DNA of 64,000 bases from Chondrus crispus (lineage: Eukaryota > Rhodophyta > Florideophyceae > Gigartinales > Gigartinaceae): contig NW_005179062.1 of assembly GCF_000350225.1 (NCBI RefSeq), positions 114,860 to 178,859 on the forward strand, in the 5' to 3' direction. Under the pieces are notes generated by a model that saw only the letters and a list, made by a program, of their open reading frames with translations, was not told where the DNA came from and did not search any database. Each line of letters begins with the position of its first letter. The first letter of the stretch is position 1. Shown here piece after piece: positions 20,395 through 30,363 of this stretch. The position numbers and the translations under genes were made by a program.

Positions 20395-21099
20395 GACGTT
20401 TTGATGGATTGGGAAAGAAAGAGTCAATTACCGAGAATTGCAATGGACCGGCATCAGCGGGCTCAAGTCGTAAGTTATCTTGAATTGCAAAGTCGAAGCT
20501 TGAGTCAGGTGCATGGGCTGGTGTACGGTAGTGTACAGTATTTCTTAGTGGTGAAGAGCTGAGCCATTGAAAGGCTATAACCTTGGAGATCAAATCTCAA
20601 ATATCCGACTGCGTTTTTACGGAGAGATCGCGCAAGCTGTGATAACGTACCCAAGGGTACAGTGTGCTGTAGGTAGGGGTCACGAGGAAGGAACTCTGAA
20701 GAACAAAGGTGCTGAGGCGACCAAGTCTCGCACAGAGTGGGCGAGCGAATAAAGCGGTCAGCTTCAGCTGACGCAAGTCTCTGTGGGGGTGCGGAGGGAG
20801 AGCGAGTTCCACCCAAACACGCACTCGCAAATGCTCCATTCGGGCGGGTATCCGATACACTCAATGAGTAGCGGCCTGCGAAGCGAAAGTCAGTCGAACC
20901 GAAGCCATGTGTCTACGCACCGTACCGCCCCCTCGCCCTCGCCCGATTTTCGCTTGGTTTCACGTATAACCTCCGCGCTCCCGGACAACTTAAATTATCA
21001 ATCTCTCTACATCCACCCCCTCCTATCCCCCCCCCCCCCCCCTTCTCAAAGTCAATCCTCCGGTACTTCTTCTTTTAGGAGGCACAAGCTACCACTGAT
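20395..21099. promoter_or_regulatory. Divergent upstream region, fibrillin and DMC1, with C16 tract
   Basis: This 705-base region lies between the divergent starts of the fibrillin and DMC1 genes. A run of 16 C at 21027-21042 sits about 57 bases before the DMC1 ATG, inside a pyrimidine-rich leader. No protein gene is supported here. Its promoter role is inferred from position. Confidence 0.45.
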
Positions 21100-22448
21100 A
21101 TGAGTCGTGCCGAGTCTGCAACGCCTGTCCAGGAGGAGGCCAACGAAGAGCTAGTCCAAGATTTCGATGAAATTGACAAACTCGCTGAGCTAGCAGTAGC
21201 CGCTGCAGATATCAAGAAGTACGTACATCTACTTGAAACCCCGCATGGATCTCCTTCGAACCTTAGATGCTAAACGTTTACTGCAAATGTATGGTTTTCT
21301 CGCGAAGAATGAAAGACGCTGGCTACTACACTGTTTCCTCTGTTCTCATGCGAACAAAGAAAGCTCTTTGCGAAGTCAAAGGTCTAAGCGAGCCTAAGAT
21401 TGACAAGATTCGAGACGCTGCCCTCAAGCTGTTCGGTGCAGGGTTCATCACGGGAACAGAGGCGCGCCAGAAGAGGATGAATGTCTACAACGTCAGCACC
21501 GGAAGCCAAGCTCTCAACGAGATCATTGGCGGCGGTATCGAGACTGGCTCTATCACTGAAGCGTTTGGTAAGCTAATCTACCAGCCATTTCTACTTGCTA
21601 AACACACTTCTGGATGCATACACTAACACTACCCATCGCAGGCGAATTTCGTTGCGGTAAAACCCAGCTGAGCCATACCCTGTGCGTCACGGCGCAACTG
21701 CCGACGGAGATGGGCGGTGGCAACGGGCGAGTCGCCTTCATCGACACAGAAAACACGTTTCGCCCGGAGCGCATAATGGAAATCTGCGCCCGCTTCGACT
21801 TAAACGCTGATGATGTTCTTGACAACATTCTCGTAGCTCGGGCGTACACAAGTGAACACCAGTGCGAGCTCTTGGACCACGTCGCCGCTAGGATGGCGGC
21901 AGATCGATTTGCACTCCTGATTGTGGATTCAGCGACAGCTCTTTTTCGTGTTGACTTCACAGGGAGAGGGGAGCTAGCTACACGGCAGCAGAAGCTTAAC
22001 CAGTTTCTGAGCTCCCTTACGAAGATTGCAGAGCAGTTTAACGTTGCGGTGTGGATTACGAATCAAGTGATGAGCACCCCAGATGCCATGGCTTTTGCAG
22101 CCGATAAGAAGCCAATTGGCGGTAAGCGCTGCTCTGCTCAAACTACGTTTACGAACATCCACATGAATCGCGAGTTTTGACCTCGACGAACGAGTCAGCA
22201 CACAACGGAACACTATGGATCGCTAACACTCGACTTTCTCGGACTTTCTCTTTGGAAAATTGTGTTACACCCTGATCGCTCAATTATCTCAAGGTCATGT
22301 GATGGCGCATGCGAGCACAACAAGACTCGCACTAAGAAAGGGACGAGGAGAACAACGCATATGCAAAATATTTGACTCTCCGATGTTCGCGGAAACGGAA
22401 GCCACCTTTGCGATTGGCGAAGGTGGCGTTTGCGACGCATCCGATTAG
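21100..22448 (+). CDS. DMC1: Meiotic recombinase DMC1, four exons
   Basis: DMC1 is the meiosis-specific RecA/RAD51 homologue that forms filaments on single-stranded DNA and carries out strand invasion between homologues. Exons at 21100-21218, 21308-21567, 21642-22121 and 22294-22448 join to 337 residues, near the usual 340. All three introns are GT-AG (89, 74 and 172 bases) and keep frame. The N-terminal helix-hairpin-helix region reads [19 protein letters not shown]. Walker A is GEFRCGKT, with Cys where most relatives have Thr. The following [13 protein letters not shown] and the ITEAFG lead-in are DMC1-like rather than RAD51-like. Walker B is ALLIVDS. Exon 4 supplies [20 protein letters not shown]. 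Without splicing the third exon runs to a stop at 22178-22180. Confidence 0.93.
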
Positions 22449-22958
22449 AGAAAGTGAAGGAGTCACAAGTATGTAGACCTTTTCTTGGATCACTTTTAGT
22501 TTTTAACGAGACTCTAGCTTTATGCTCATGAGTGCGATTCTTCAAAATTCGCGCGAAGGGCCTGTCGATTAGAAAGGAGAGTGCTTGCTAAGGCCCCCAG
22601 TGTTACCCCTTTCGATCGAACCACTCTGTTCTGTCCACTGATGAAACGATTTGTTGCCTCTTGCAAGACACGAAACCAACGATGCCCTCTAAACAATCCT
22701 CGCCCCAGTTTTGACGTAGAAAACGCAGCTTTTTTTGTGGTAATCCCTCACATGCCGCGACCGTCAGTTGCACGTAACTCGTGACCAACTCAGGCAAAGG
22801 CTGTTCCCCTCTGGCAGAGGAGGCACGCGCAGAAACCGATTATCTACATGGAAAAGAATGTAAAACAAAGGGACAACCCGTGCTCCCAGAAACACTGGGT
22901 TGTCTCTTCGGGGAGGCTGCCAGCAATACGGCCTCTCCACATCACATTCACACGCGAG
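22449..22958. other. Intergenic region between convergent genes
   Basis: A 510-base stretch between the ends of the DMC1 and signal peptidase genes. No gene, repeat or RNA is recognised. Confidence 0.45.
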
Positions 22959-23939
22959 TTAGACGTTAATATCCAACCTATCCAACGGGAATATCCTTGC
23001 GACCGGCCTACCGACAACATTATCTACCGGCAGCAAGCCCCAATACCGCGAATCAATCGACCGTTTCGCATTGTCGCCAATGACAAACAAAAAACCATCC
23101 GGGATCTTCCTCGGTGCGACGTTCGGACTTCCCGGCGCCGCTTCGTCAACTTTGACCCCATTCACGCGTACATCTCTCCCCCGCACCTCAATAATATCCC
23201 CCCCTACAGCCGCCACTCGCTTTACAAACAGCGTGTTCCGCCTCAAAGTCATACCCGTCGACGTCATGGCGTGCGCAGTAGCCGCGTTCTGATGTGCGGA
23301 GCGAATGATGCGCATAAGTCGATTCGGCGGGCGAAACAACACAATCTCCCCTCGATGCGGCGGTGCGCTATGTACGGAGATCTTCTCCACCAGAAGCGCA
23401 TCGCCGACGTGAAGCGTAGGGTACATGGACGTGCTAGGAATTGAATAAATAGAAACAAATGTTGGTCCGAAGGCTCCCACGCCCAAAAATACTGCTGATA
23501 CGGCCAACGTGACGAGGGCACAGCTGAGCAGATCTGCGATATAGGAAAACAGGCATGCATCCTGCACTTTGACCAACACCGGCCACTCGCGCTCGAAACG
23601 AGGTAGGAGCCTTTTGGCGGGCCGCAGGGTGGCGACGATATCGCGGTGGCGTGTGCGATCGACAGCGCGGGTAGTGTCGATGTCTTCGTCGTCGAGGGTT
23701 AGGCGCTCCACGGTATACTCGACACTGCGGTAGACGCCTTTCTGGCGCATGCGCAAGTCCCAAAGATGACGCGGGACGACGACACTTCCGACACGGAGCT
23801 CGTGTAACCTCGGGCGGTGGCGTTCGCACCAAGGAGGAAACGAGATGCAACGGGGGGTCGTGCGGCGTTGGCGACGGGGAGGGGAAGGAAGAGGGGGGTG
23901 AAGGAAAGCATGGTTGACTGGCGCCACAGAAGAGACCAT
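22959..23939 (-). CDS. Signal peptidase I, thylakoid processing peptidase type
   Basis: This serine-lysine peptidase removes signal peptides from exported or thylakoid-lumen proteins. The 326-residue frame has the catalytic serine in PSTSMYPTL (about residues 165-175), the catalytic lysine in LFVKRVAAVGGD and box E as GDNAKRSIDSRYWG. One membrane helix (ALVTLAVSAVFLGVGAFG) precedes the serine box. The N-terminal 130 residues are basic and free of a bacterial-style start, which fits plastid targeting and the long leaders of plant Plsp proteins. Mitochondrial Imp peptidases lack this box E form, so a plastid role is favoured. It starts at an ATG; no introns are seen. Confidence 0.9.
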   Translation of the reverse strand: MVSSVAPVNHAFLHPPLPSPPRRQRRTTPRCISFPPWCERHRPRLHELRVGSVVVPRHLWDLRMRQKGVYRSVEYTVERLTLDDEDIDTTRAVDRTRHRDIVATLRPAKRLLPRFEREWPVLVKVQDACLFSYIADLLSCALVTLAVSAVFLGVGAFGPTFVSIYSIPSTSMYPTLHVGDALLVEKISVHSAPPHRGEIVLFRPPNRLMRIIRSAHQNAATAHAMTSTGMTLRRNTLFVKRVAAVGGDIIEVRGRDVRVNGVKVDEAAPGSPNVAPRKIPDGFLFVIGDNAKRSIDSRYWGLLPVDNVVGRPVARIFPLDRLDINV

Positions 23940-24524
23940 GGGGTTGTGGTGGTGATCGGACAGAGAGGAAGCAGGATGGCTGTGGGAGAAGAAGAAGCTG
24001 GGGGGATGTGCACGGAATGGATTGGTTGATGACGGGGAAGCTCAGAAAGAGCACGATACGGGGAAAGGGCAGATGTGCTTGCGAAAATCTGGGGACGATA
24101 ATCCATTCTGAGTGGCCTAGAAATTTGCCTCTTTCCATGAGAATTTATGTGCGGGCCCGGAAACGCTCCTTAAACTGTCTCATCCACAAAAATCTCACCA
24201 CTCCACGGCCACACCTGTCATGGCATGAGATCTCAAGGCTGTGTTCAGTATCTTCACATGAAGAACGTACGGAACCCTCGTCTCTAGGCTTTCACGGCTG
24301 CGCCTTGCACACTAGACGACAAATCGCCTCCGTTAATGTGAACAAGGAAAAGGCGACCGTGACCTTGAAGCGCGGCAGAATTCGAGGCGTATGCTACCAG
24401 CCGCATTCGCGGTAAGAGCCAAGTCGTCTACACACCCTGACCCGCCCGACGTGGTCGCGTCTCTGTAATACCTGATCCTCACCTCACATTCCGAATCACT
24501 TAATCTACGCCTCCTCCGCTTCCC
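23940..24524. other. Intergenic region with no gene seen
   Basis: 585 bases between two minus-strand genes. A long minus frame overlaps the 5' part of the peptidase gene in another register and looks like a shadow. No repeat is identified. Confidence 0.4.
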
Positions 24525-26402
24525 TTATCCAGCCACTATGTGGCCATACTTCGGCTCCCACATCTGCTCACGCAAGAATTCCTTCAGACCATCGCGAGAT
24601 TGCAACGCACTATCAGGGAGAGCCTGGCCCGTCAGTCCCTGATTTATGGCAACTTGCGCCACGGATGCAGCCACCTCCACGCTCACAGCTCTCAGCTTCT
24701 TCACGCCCGGAAACAGCAAACCCTTCTTCACCTCCTCGTCAGGTAGGAGCGTCGCAATCGTCCTCGCCGCAGCGAGAAACATAGAATCTGTAACACACGA
24801 AATTCTCAGAGCAGTCACGGCGAGACCCAACCCAGGGAACGAGTAGACGTTGTTTGCCTGGTTGGAGTATTTCACCTCCCCATCGGGCATCGTCACGTTC
24901 CCGAAAGGCGATCCGGACGCAAAAATCGCTCGACCAGAAGTCCACTGAAACGCTTGCTCCGCCGTGCACTCTGAAGCAGTAGACGGATTGGACATTGGGA
25001 AAATAACGGGCTGGACCACGTGCTTTGCCATTTTCTTCACCACCTCCTCTGTAAACAGCCCACCACGTCCGCTCAGACCAAGTAACACTGTTGGCTTCAC
25101 CGTATCAATCACCTCCCCTAGGGGCATGCCAGCCGCCAAGTCGGATCGTTGAAACTTTCTCCGTGTGGGGCAGTCTTTCCTGGAGTCCGTACTGGCCCCC
25201 AGTAAGCCATTTTCGTCCACGACGTAGAATCGGTCGTAGGCATCTTCCGGCGTCGCACCCTCCGCTTCGATCGCCTGTGCGATTGCTTCGCACACACCTA
25301 ACCCCGCTGAACCAGCCCCAGCACAAAGTATCCTCTCGCCTGTGATGTCAGCTGATTGCATACTGCGCGCCCGTAATGACGAAAGGACGGAGGCCACTGC
25401 AATGCAACCAGTTGATTGGATGTCATCGTTGAACAGAGGCGCATGTTTGTGTCTGTATCGCTTTAGAAGAGTGGCTGCGACGTCGCTGCTAAAATCTTCA
25501 AACTGGATAAGCGCATTCGGCCATCGGTGGCGCACTGCGCTGATCCATTCATCAATCAAGCTTATGTACTCGTCTCCTCTGAGCCTTTTCCGAGGCAGCC
25601 CCAAGTAAAGAGGATGATCACGCAGTGCTACGTTGTCAGTTCCCACATCTAACACAACCGGGAGGGTATTTGTCGGAGAGATACCTGCACCGGAAACGTA
25701 GAGAGACAACTTGCCAATAGGGATATTCATAGAGTTACAACCTAAATCTCCAAGCGCTAGGACTCGAGAACCATCTGTGACAACAATCACATCGACGTCA
25801 TCAACCGGCCAGTTGTAGACCATTGTTCTAAAATGAGCGCGGTCCTCAACACTGAAATACATCCCTCGAGTACGGCGGTAAATGGCATGAAACCTTTGGC
25901 AGGCTTCCCCAACAACCGGTGTATACACAATTGGTGCGAGCTTCTCAAAGTTATCCATGAGTATTCTGTAGAACAGCACAGTATTCCTATCCATCAACAT
26001 GGACAGGAACTGAAATTTATCTAAGTCGGTGCGTTGCCTTGAAAAGGTTGTCATGACCCGTTGGATCTGCTGCTCCAGAGCTTGTTGGCGCGGAGGAACT
26101 AAACCTCTCAAAAGCAGCCGCTCCCTTTCATCGGCAGAAAAGCCACTGCCGCGGTTCAATGAGGGATCGTGGATGACCGATAAGCCCCTATGCTTTGTTT
26201 TCAGAACTTCATCGGAACGTTCGTTTAGGTCGTCGTCCATGCCCCCGACATGTTGTTCATGTTGCAGTGCTCTGGACGTGCATGTGAAATGGGTGCGAAG
26301 GCAAGAACCAAACGGTCTGGAGACATTTCCAGCCGCCAGTTTCCGTACTGCCCCCGACACGGGACGCCCACATCCAAGCGATGAACGGGTTGCATTCCAC
26401 AT
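24525..26402 (-). CDS. NAD(P)-dependent malic enzyme
   Basis: This enzyme oxidatively decarboxylates malate to pyruvate and CO2 while reducing NAD(P). The 625-residue frame starts with about 55 residues rich in Arg, Ser and Ala and poor in acids, a likely organelle targeting peptide. The mature part opens with SLNRGSGFSADER, the family start signature. Then come VYTPVVGEACQRF, the metal and substrate region FEDFSSDVAATLL with FNDDIQSTG, the dinucleotide fold GAGSAGLGVCEAI, and PMSNPSTASECTAEQAF. Length agrees with eukaryotic malic enzymes. No introns. Cofactor preference and organelle are not certain from sequence. It is the last gene before the mobile-DNA region. Confidence 0.96.
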   Translation of the reverse strand: MWNATRSSLGCGRPVSGAVRKLAAGNVSRPFGSCLRTHFTCTSRALQHEQHVGGMDDDLNERSDEVLKTKHRGLSVIHDPSLNRGSGFSADERERLLLRGLVPPRQQALEQQIQRVMTTFSRQRTDLDKFQFLSMLMDRNTVLFYRILMDNFEKLAPIVYTPVVGEACQRFHAIYRRTRGMYFSVEDRAHFRTMVYNWPVDDVDVIVVTDGSRVLALGDLGCNSMNIPIGKLSLYVSGAGISPTNTLPVVLDVGTDNVALRDHPLYLGLPRKRLRGDEYISLIDEWISAVRHRWPNALIQFEDFSSDVAATLLKRYRHKHAPLFNDDIQSTGCIAVASVLSSLRARSMQSADITGERILCAGAGSAGLGVCEAIAQAIEAEGATPEDAYDRFYVVDENGLLGASTDSRKDCPTRRKFQRSDLAAGMPLGEVIDTVKPTVLLGLSGRGGLFTEEVVKKMAKHVVQPVIFPMSNPSTASECTAEQAFQWTSGRAIFASGSPFGNVTMPDGEVKYSNQANNVYSFPGLGLAVTALRISCVTDSMFLAAARTIATLLPDEEVKKGLLFPGVKKLRAVSVEVAASVAQVAINQGLTGQALPDSALQSRDGLKEFLREQMWEPKYGHIVAG

Positions 26403-26784
26403 ATTCTATGATCGTGGGGCCGGTGTTGATGATCTCTCAAGTCGTGTTGATCTGAGGTGATAGATGCAAGAGGGAATAAGGTTTCAAAAAACGCCCAAAC
26501 TTTTCCGTAAAATAATCTCTCGAATAGTTATCCAGAGTACAAATACAGCATAGTGCAGTGCACACAGAAAGTACTGTATACTCTTGGGTTTCTCAACTAA
26601 TCACAGAGAATGGAAACTAAACGACAACCCAATTGAAAGGCCTCGTCCTCGCCCTAACTAGAACAGAAATATAAAGAACCTGACAGTAGTGGTGCTCAAA
26701 CCTAGTTCTGAAAATTCTAGTTCTAATTCTGAATCGATTTTTCGCAAGCTCATTGGCCAGATTGATTCAGAAAAAATTCTAACT

Positions 26785-26812
26785 CGTCTACGAGCTCTGG
26801 AGCTCGTAGACG
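26785..26812. repeat. Hairpin inside the inverted-repeat element
   Basis: Bases 26785-26796 are the exact reverse complement of 26801-26812, with a CTGG loop. It lies just inside the left terminal repeat. Confidence 0.75.
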
Positions 26813-27070
26813 GGTCAGAACTTTCTGAAAGTCGATTGGGACGCAATTTCGCTTGTGTAAGTTTTTTGATTAAGAACATTTCTGAATGTCCGTCGCCTGA
26901 TCCGGCTCGGCTGGCCAGGTATCCGGCTCCACGTCACACACACGGTGACACCTGTCTTCGAGAACCCAAGTAGAGAAATGTGCACACACGCCTCTTCTGG
27001 AGCTCCACAACAGCAGTTGCATGAGCACGCGACCGGGACGGGCGGTACTACTTGATCACGGGAGGCCGTC

Positions 27071-27445
27071 ATGAAGCCATCCTCGGTAGAGTGCATGCGC
27101 AAGGAGCTGAGCAGCGGCGCGCTCGCGATCTTGCTTTTGCGGCCGTTGCAGTCTGCCCGCAAGAAGCGCCGTCTCGCCGAGGTGTATCGCGTGCAGGGCA
27201 AGACGCGCTTCAGCAAAGCGCTTGAGCGCGCCGCTGATAAGAGCGCGCGCAGTGGAAGGAGGATGCTGGAGGTGGTCGGGCTGGTCGCCAGCGTGCGGTA
27301 TCTCGAGCGGCGCGTTTCTTCTCCGCGCGACACCCGCGGAGCTGACATGCTGACAACTGATCCAAGCACAGAGCCCGATACAGGACTACTTCTCTTGTAT
27401 CGGATTCGGTGCTTGTATGATTCCGATGTACAGAATTGTGTCTAA
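27071..27445 (+). CDS. Hypothetical frame within the DNA element
   Basis: A 124-codon ATG frame over the GC-rich core of the element. The translation is Arg- and Ala-rich and looks helical (KALERAADKSARSGRRMLEV). An opposite-strand frame overlaps. I recognise no family. It may be a piece of a host gene captured by the element, or chance in GC-rich sequence. Confidence 0.25.
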   Translation: MKPSSVECMRKELSSGALAILLLRPLQSARKKRRLAEVYRVQGKTRFSKALERAADKSARSGRRMLEVVGLVASVRYLERRVSSPRDTRGADMLTTDPSTEPDTGLLLLYRIRCLYDSDVQNCV

Positions 27446-28170
27446 TAAGTGCGCGCTTGGCACGCTACTGCCCTTTGCTGCTGCGGTTGTATTTCGGTTT
27501 CAGTTCGAACCACGATAGACCGAAACAGATACGGTCAGGTATCCACGGATCACTATGTAATGACCTACGCCGCACGATGCCTGTGCGCCTACTCTTGGAC
27601 ACGGGTGCACGCTGTACACGTGGACAAGAGAACGGCGTGGCTGGGCAGTGCATTCTCTTGCCGTCGGCGCGCAGGAGGCGAACCGGAAGAGCCAGTCATC
27701 CGCTTCTCTGCCCTCCATTCCCTTCCCCCGCGGCTGCGCGGCAGCCATTATCCGCTCTGTGCGTGTGTTAGGCCCATTAGGGGCCAAACACTTAGAATAT
27801 TCCGACCTCGGTACCACAATAGTTCAAGTTATTCAATTTACTTCTCCTGAATAAAATGATGTGTCACGAGGCAACCACAGCGCAGGGGTCATGATTACAG
27901 CAGTTGTTGAAGTAACAGTACGAGAGCGTCAACCGCGCGAAGGTTGTGCCAATCAGAGCGTGTTCTTGAATTACAGCTGCTTGATTCAGGCGACAAGTAA
28001 GAATCACTGTTGGGGGTTAATTTTATTTTCTGAAAAAGTTCTGAACTCCTGTGATTGGTCGAGAAAGCGTCGTTTCAGAATTAGAACTAGAATTTCAGAA
28101 CTAGGTTTGAGCACCACTAGTAGGTAGTTAAATACTTTTTACGTCAGATTACTTTTACTGATTTCAGCGT

Positions 28171-28174
28171 GCAG
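28171..28174 (+). repeat. Left target-site duplication GCAG
   Basis: GCAG directly precedes the 5' LTR, and the same four bases directly follow the 3' LTR at 33673-33676. Confidence 0.8.
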
Positions 28175-28531
28175 TGTGGCACGCTGGCACTCCGTACAAG
28201 ACGGTGACCTACATTGGGTTGCCAAATTCGTGCCCTACAGTGCGCCCTTGTGCTTGGCACATGTAAATACCACCTACTTCGGGCGCGCGCGCCCACACAG
28301 AGTAGGTGGCCAATTCTCTGATACGGGTGCACACTTCCGCGCACCCGACCCTTTCGTAGCGGTAGTACGTTTTTCGGAATAAAAGGTCCGGCCTCTGAAC
28401 CCGACGAGGACCGGACCAAGAGACGCATCAAAACAACAACCACCGCCCAGTTCTGGAACCCCACGGTCCCAGCACCTCGACCACCGTGTCGCACCGACTC
28501 GACCGAGCCAGACATGCTGTTGCTGGCCACA
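28175..28531 (+). repeat. 5' LTR of the Ty3/gypsy element
   Basis: It starts TGTGGCACGC and ends GCTGGCCACA, matching the 3' LTR at 352 of 357 positions. A GGAATAAAAGG stretch near 28376-28386 could serve as a poly(A) or promoter signal. An imperfect stem spans the CCACCTACTT and AGTAGGTGG blocks. Confidence 0.93.
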
Positions 28532-28557
28532 GAAATTTCTACAGTATCATTCCGCGG

Positions 28558-30363
28558 ATGAACACGCGCCGAATGCAGCGTTCCGACTCACCTCTTCACT
28601 CGCCTCTTCAACCCGCCGTGCGCCATCGCAAAAATCTTTCTTCGATGGCATCTTCTTCCGACTCTGCACTGCAGAGTTCGGGCTCTACGTTATCGACCGT
28701 ATCCGTTTTCGCCCCAATCGCCGCACCTATTTTGCGCACTGTCGATCCGACCCACGTCGCACGCTTTCTAAAAGGGCGGGAGCGCTACGAACTCGAGGTC
28801 TCAGCAAAGCAGGCTGAGGTTTCTTCTTTGAAGGTCCTTCCATACTCAGCAACCATCGACCGTTCTCTGCTGAAGAACCTCTTCTACATCGGAAAATTTG
28901 ACTCACTCGCCCCGAATGCCTCATCTTTCGCAAATCTGACCGACGACCAGATTCAGGCCTACATCGAATCGCTCGTTTCTCGCACGAGACCTACCGCGAT
29001 CGACCCTAATATCATCGACAAAGCCCTCGATGGCTTCTCGATGCCGATGCACATCGCCCACCCCGACGCACGAATCACAACGTTTTGTGCGGTTTTTTTC
29101 GATCGCGTAGAGAGTGTCGGATGCGGCGACTTCCGAGACGAGAATCCGAAGATGAGTGTCAAGCTCCTCACCCGTAGCATCCAACCCGCAGTGCTAAAAT
29201 CCGAAATGCACAAACGTGTGCAGTACGACACCAGTCTCCAAAAGAACGTTAAGTTCTTCATTCAGCTATTAAGCAAGGAGGCAGAAAAATGCCAGACCTA
29301 CAGTAGGGACTCTAAAGCAGATCCCAGTAGGGTCCCTCATCCGAAAGGCACCAGAAAAGTTACGACCAAGGACAAGCAATTCCACACCGAAAACACTAAA
29401 ACGGGAAAGCTCCCACTCTGTCTGTGGCAAGATCATGGTAGCAAAGGTATTCGACACTACCTCAAAGATTGCAAGAATTGCCCAAATGACAAGAAGGATC
29501 GCCTCTTTAACGCCCACCGCTCGTCGCGACACGACGCGGCTAAGCGCACCGTGTCCTGCAACCACAGCAGTAAATCCGCTGCTGGTGGAGTACTGTTTAC
29601 CGCCTTAATTGGCGGCAAGTTCCGCACGACCATCTGCGCTGATATCGGCGCCGACGCAAACATTTTGGACAAGCGCCTTCTCGCCGACCTCAAAGAGGCC
29701 AATGTCGAATTCACTGTGGAGGAGCTCCCGCGTGCTCGCACATTCAACATGGCCGCCAGTCTGCCGAATGGGCTTCCGGCCGCTCTTATCTGCACCCGTG
29801 CTATCACCGTCGACACTGAGCTACATATTCGACATGGCTCCGCATTAACTTTACGGGGCACTCGCTGGCTCGTCACTGACCAAGCGGTTGGAGAGCCATT
29901 CCTCGGCCGCCCGCTCCTCGAGGCGCTCGGATTGAACACGCGCGACATTCTAGCTGCCGCTGCTGAGCTCCATGGTGGCGAGGTTGACGTCGCATCCCTT
30001 GCTGAGCTGAACCACCATGGACGCGTCGCCCGAGTTCTAGAGGGTGTCTATCATGCTGACGGCGGCGCCGACGATGCAGATCTGGACGAGGACGACGGAT
30101 GGCTCGATCTAGGCCCTGAGGATAGCACCGTCAAAGCACGCCTCCTAGCAGATAAGCTCTCTGAAGCTCGTCGCAACGGGATGTCTGAACACGGCCTGAC
30201 CGCGCTCCATTCCATGCTCCACGAGTTCGGTGACGTCATCAACCTCAAGCTCGACGCTGGAGAACCTGCACGAATCGAACCGTTGCAAGTACGCCTGAAA
30301 CCAAATTCGGCGCCCATCCGCGCGAAGCAGCGACGCTATCCGCCTGAGAAGAAGAAGTTATGA
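28558..30363 (+). CDS. Gag-protease frame, with start of reverse transcriptase
   Basis: From the first ATG after the LTR, 601 codons. The first half is gag-like with no close match I know. A Cys/His cluster at about residues 280-302 (CLWQDHG, GIRHYLKDC) is an atypical zinc knuckle. The aspartic protease follows at about 350-460 with CADIGADANIL, where Ile replaces the usual Ser/Thr after the catalytic Asp, then FLGRPLLEALG. The end (VRLKPNSAPIRAKQRRYPP) is the N-terminus of reverse transcriptase, so the frame stops inside that domain because of a one-base shift near 30357. The long intact frame shows gag-protease has decayed less than the polymerase. Confidence 0.8.
   Translation: MNTRRMQRSDSPLHSPLQPAVRHRKNLSSMASSSDSALQSSGSTLSTVSVFAPIAAPILRTVDPTHVARFLKGRERYELEVSAKQAEVSSLKVLPYSATIDRSLLKNLFYIGKFDSLAPNASSFANLTDDQIQAYIESLVSRTRPTAIDPNIIDKALDGFSMPMHIAHPDARITTFCAVFFDRVESVGCGDFRDENPKMSVKLLTRSIQPAVLKSEMHKRVQYDTSLQKNVKFFIQLLSKEAEKCQTYSRDSKADPSRVPHPKGTRKVTTKDKQFHTENTKTGKLPLCLWQDHGSKGIRHYLKDCKNCPNDKKDRLFNAHRSSRHDAAKRTVSCNHSSKSAAGGVLFTALIGGKFRTTICADIGADANILDKRLLADLKEANVEFTVEELPRARTFNMAASLPNGLPAALICTRAITVDTELHIRHGSALTLRGTRWLVTDQAVGEPFLGRPLLEALGLNTRDILAAAAELHGGEVDVASLAELNHHGRVARVLEGVYHADGGADDADLDEDDGWLDLGPEDSTVKARLLADKLSEARRNGMSEHGLTALHSMLHEFGDVINLKLDAGEPARIEPLQVRLKPNSAPIRAKQRRYPPEKKKL

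Larger units (their letters stand above)
26687..28119. mobile_element. DNA element with 47-bp terminal inverted repeats
   Basis: Bases 26687-26733 and the reverse complement of 28074-28119 match over the whole 47 bases apart from one A insertion. Both begin TAGTGGTGCTCAAACC. Weaker similarity continues inward for about 50 bases. The element is about 1.43 kb and has no recognisable transposase. The start resembles hAT-type ends, but no 8-base target duplication is visible; a TA duplication as in Tc1/mariner is equally possible. Internally a GC-rich block (27060-27360) contrasts with AT-rich flanks and may be captured DNA. A Ty3/gypsy LTR starts 55 bases beyond its right end. Confidence 0.75.

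Noticed and set aside
22122-22180. DMC1 ending early at 22180
   Set aside because: The last codons are intron sequence. The conserved C-terminal part follows a good acceptor at 22291-22293.
23434-24138. A 234-codon minus-strand frame
   Set aside because: It overlaps the signal peptidase coding sequence in another register and has only low-complexity content.
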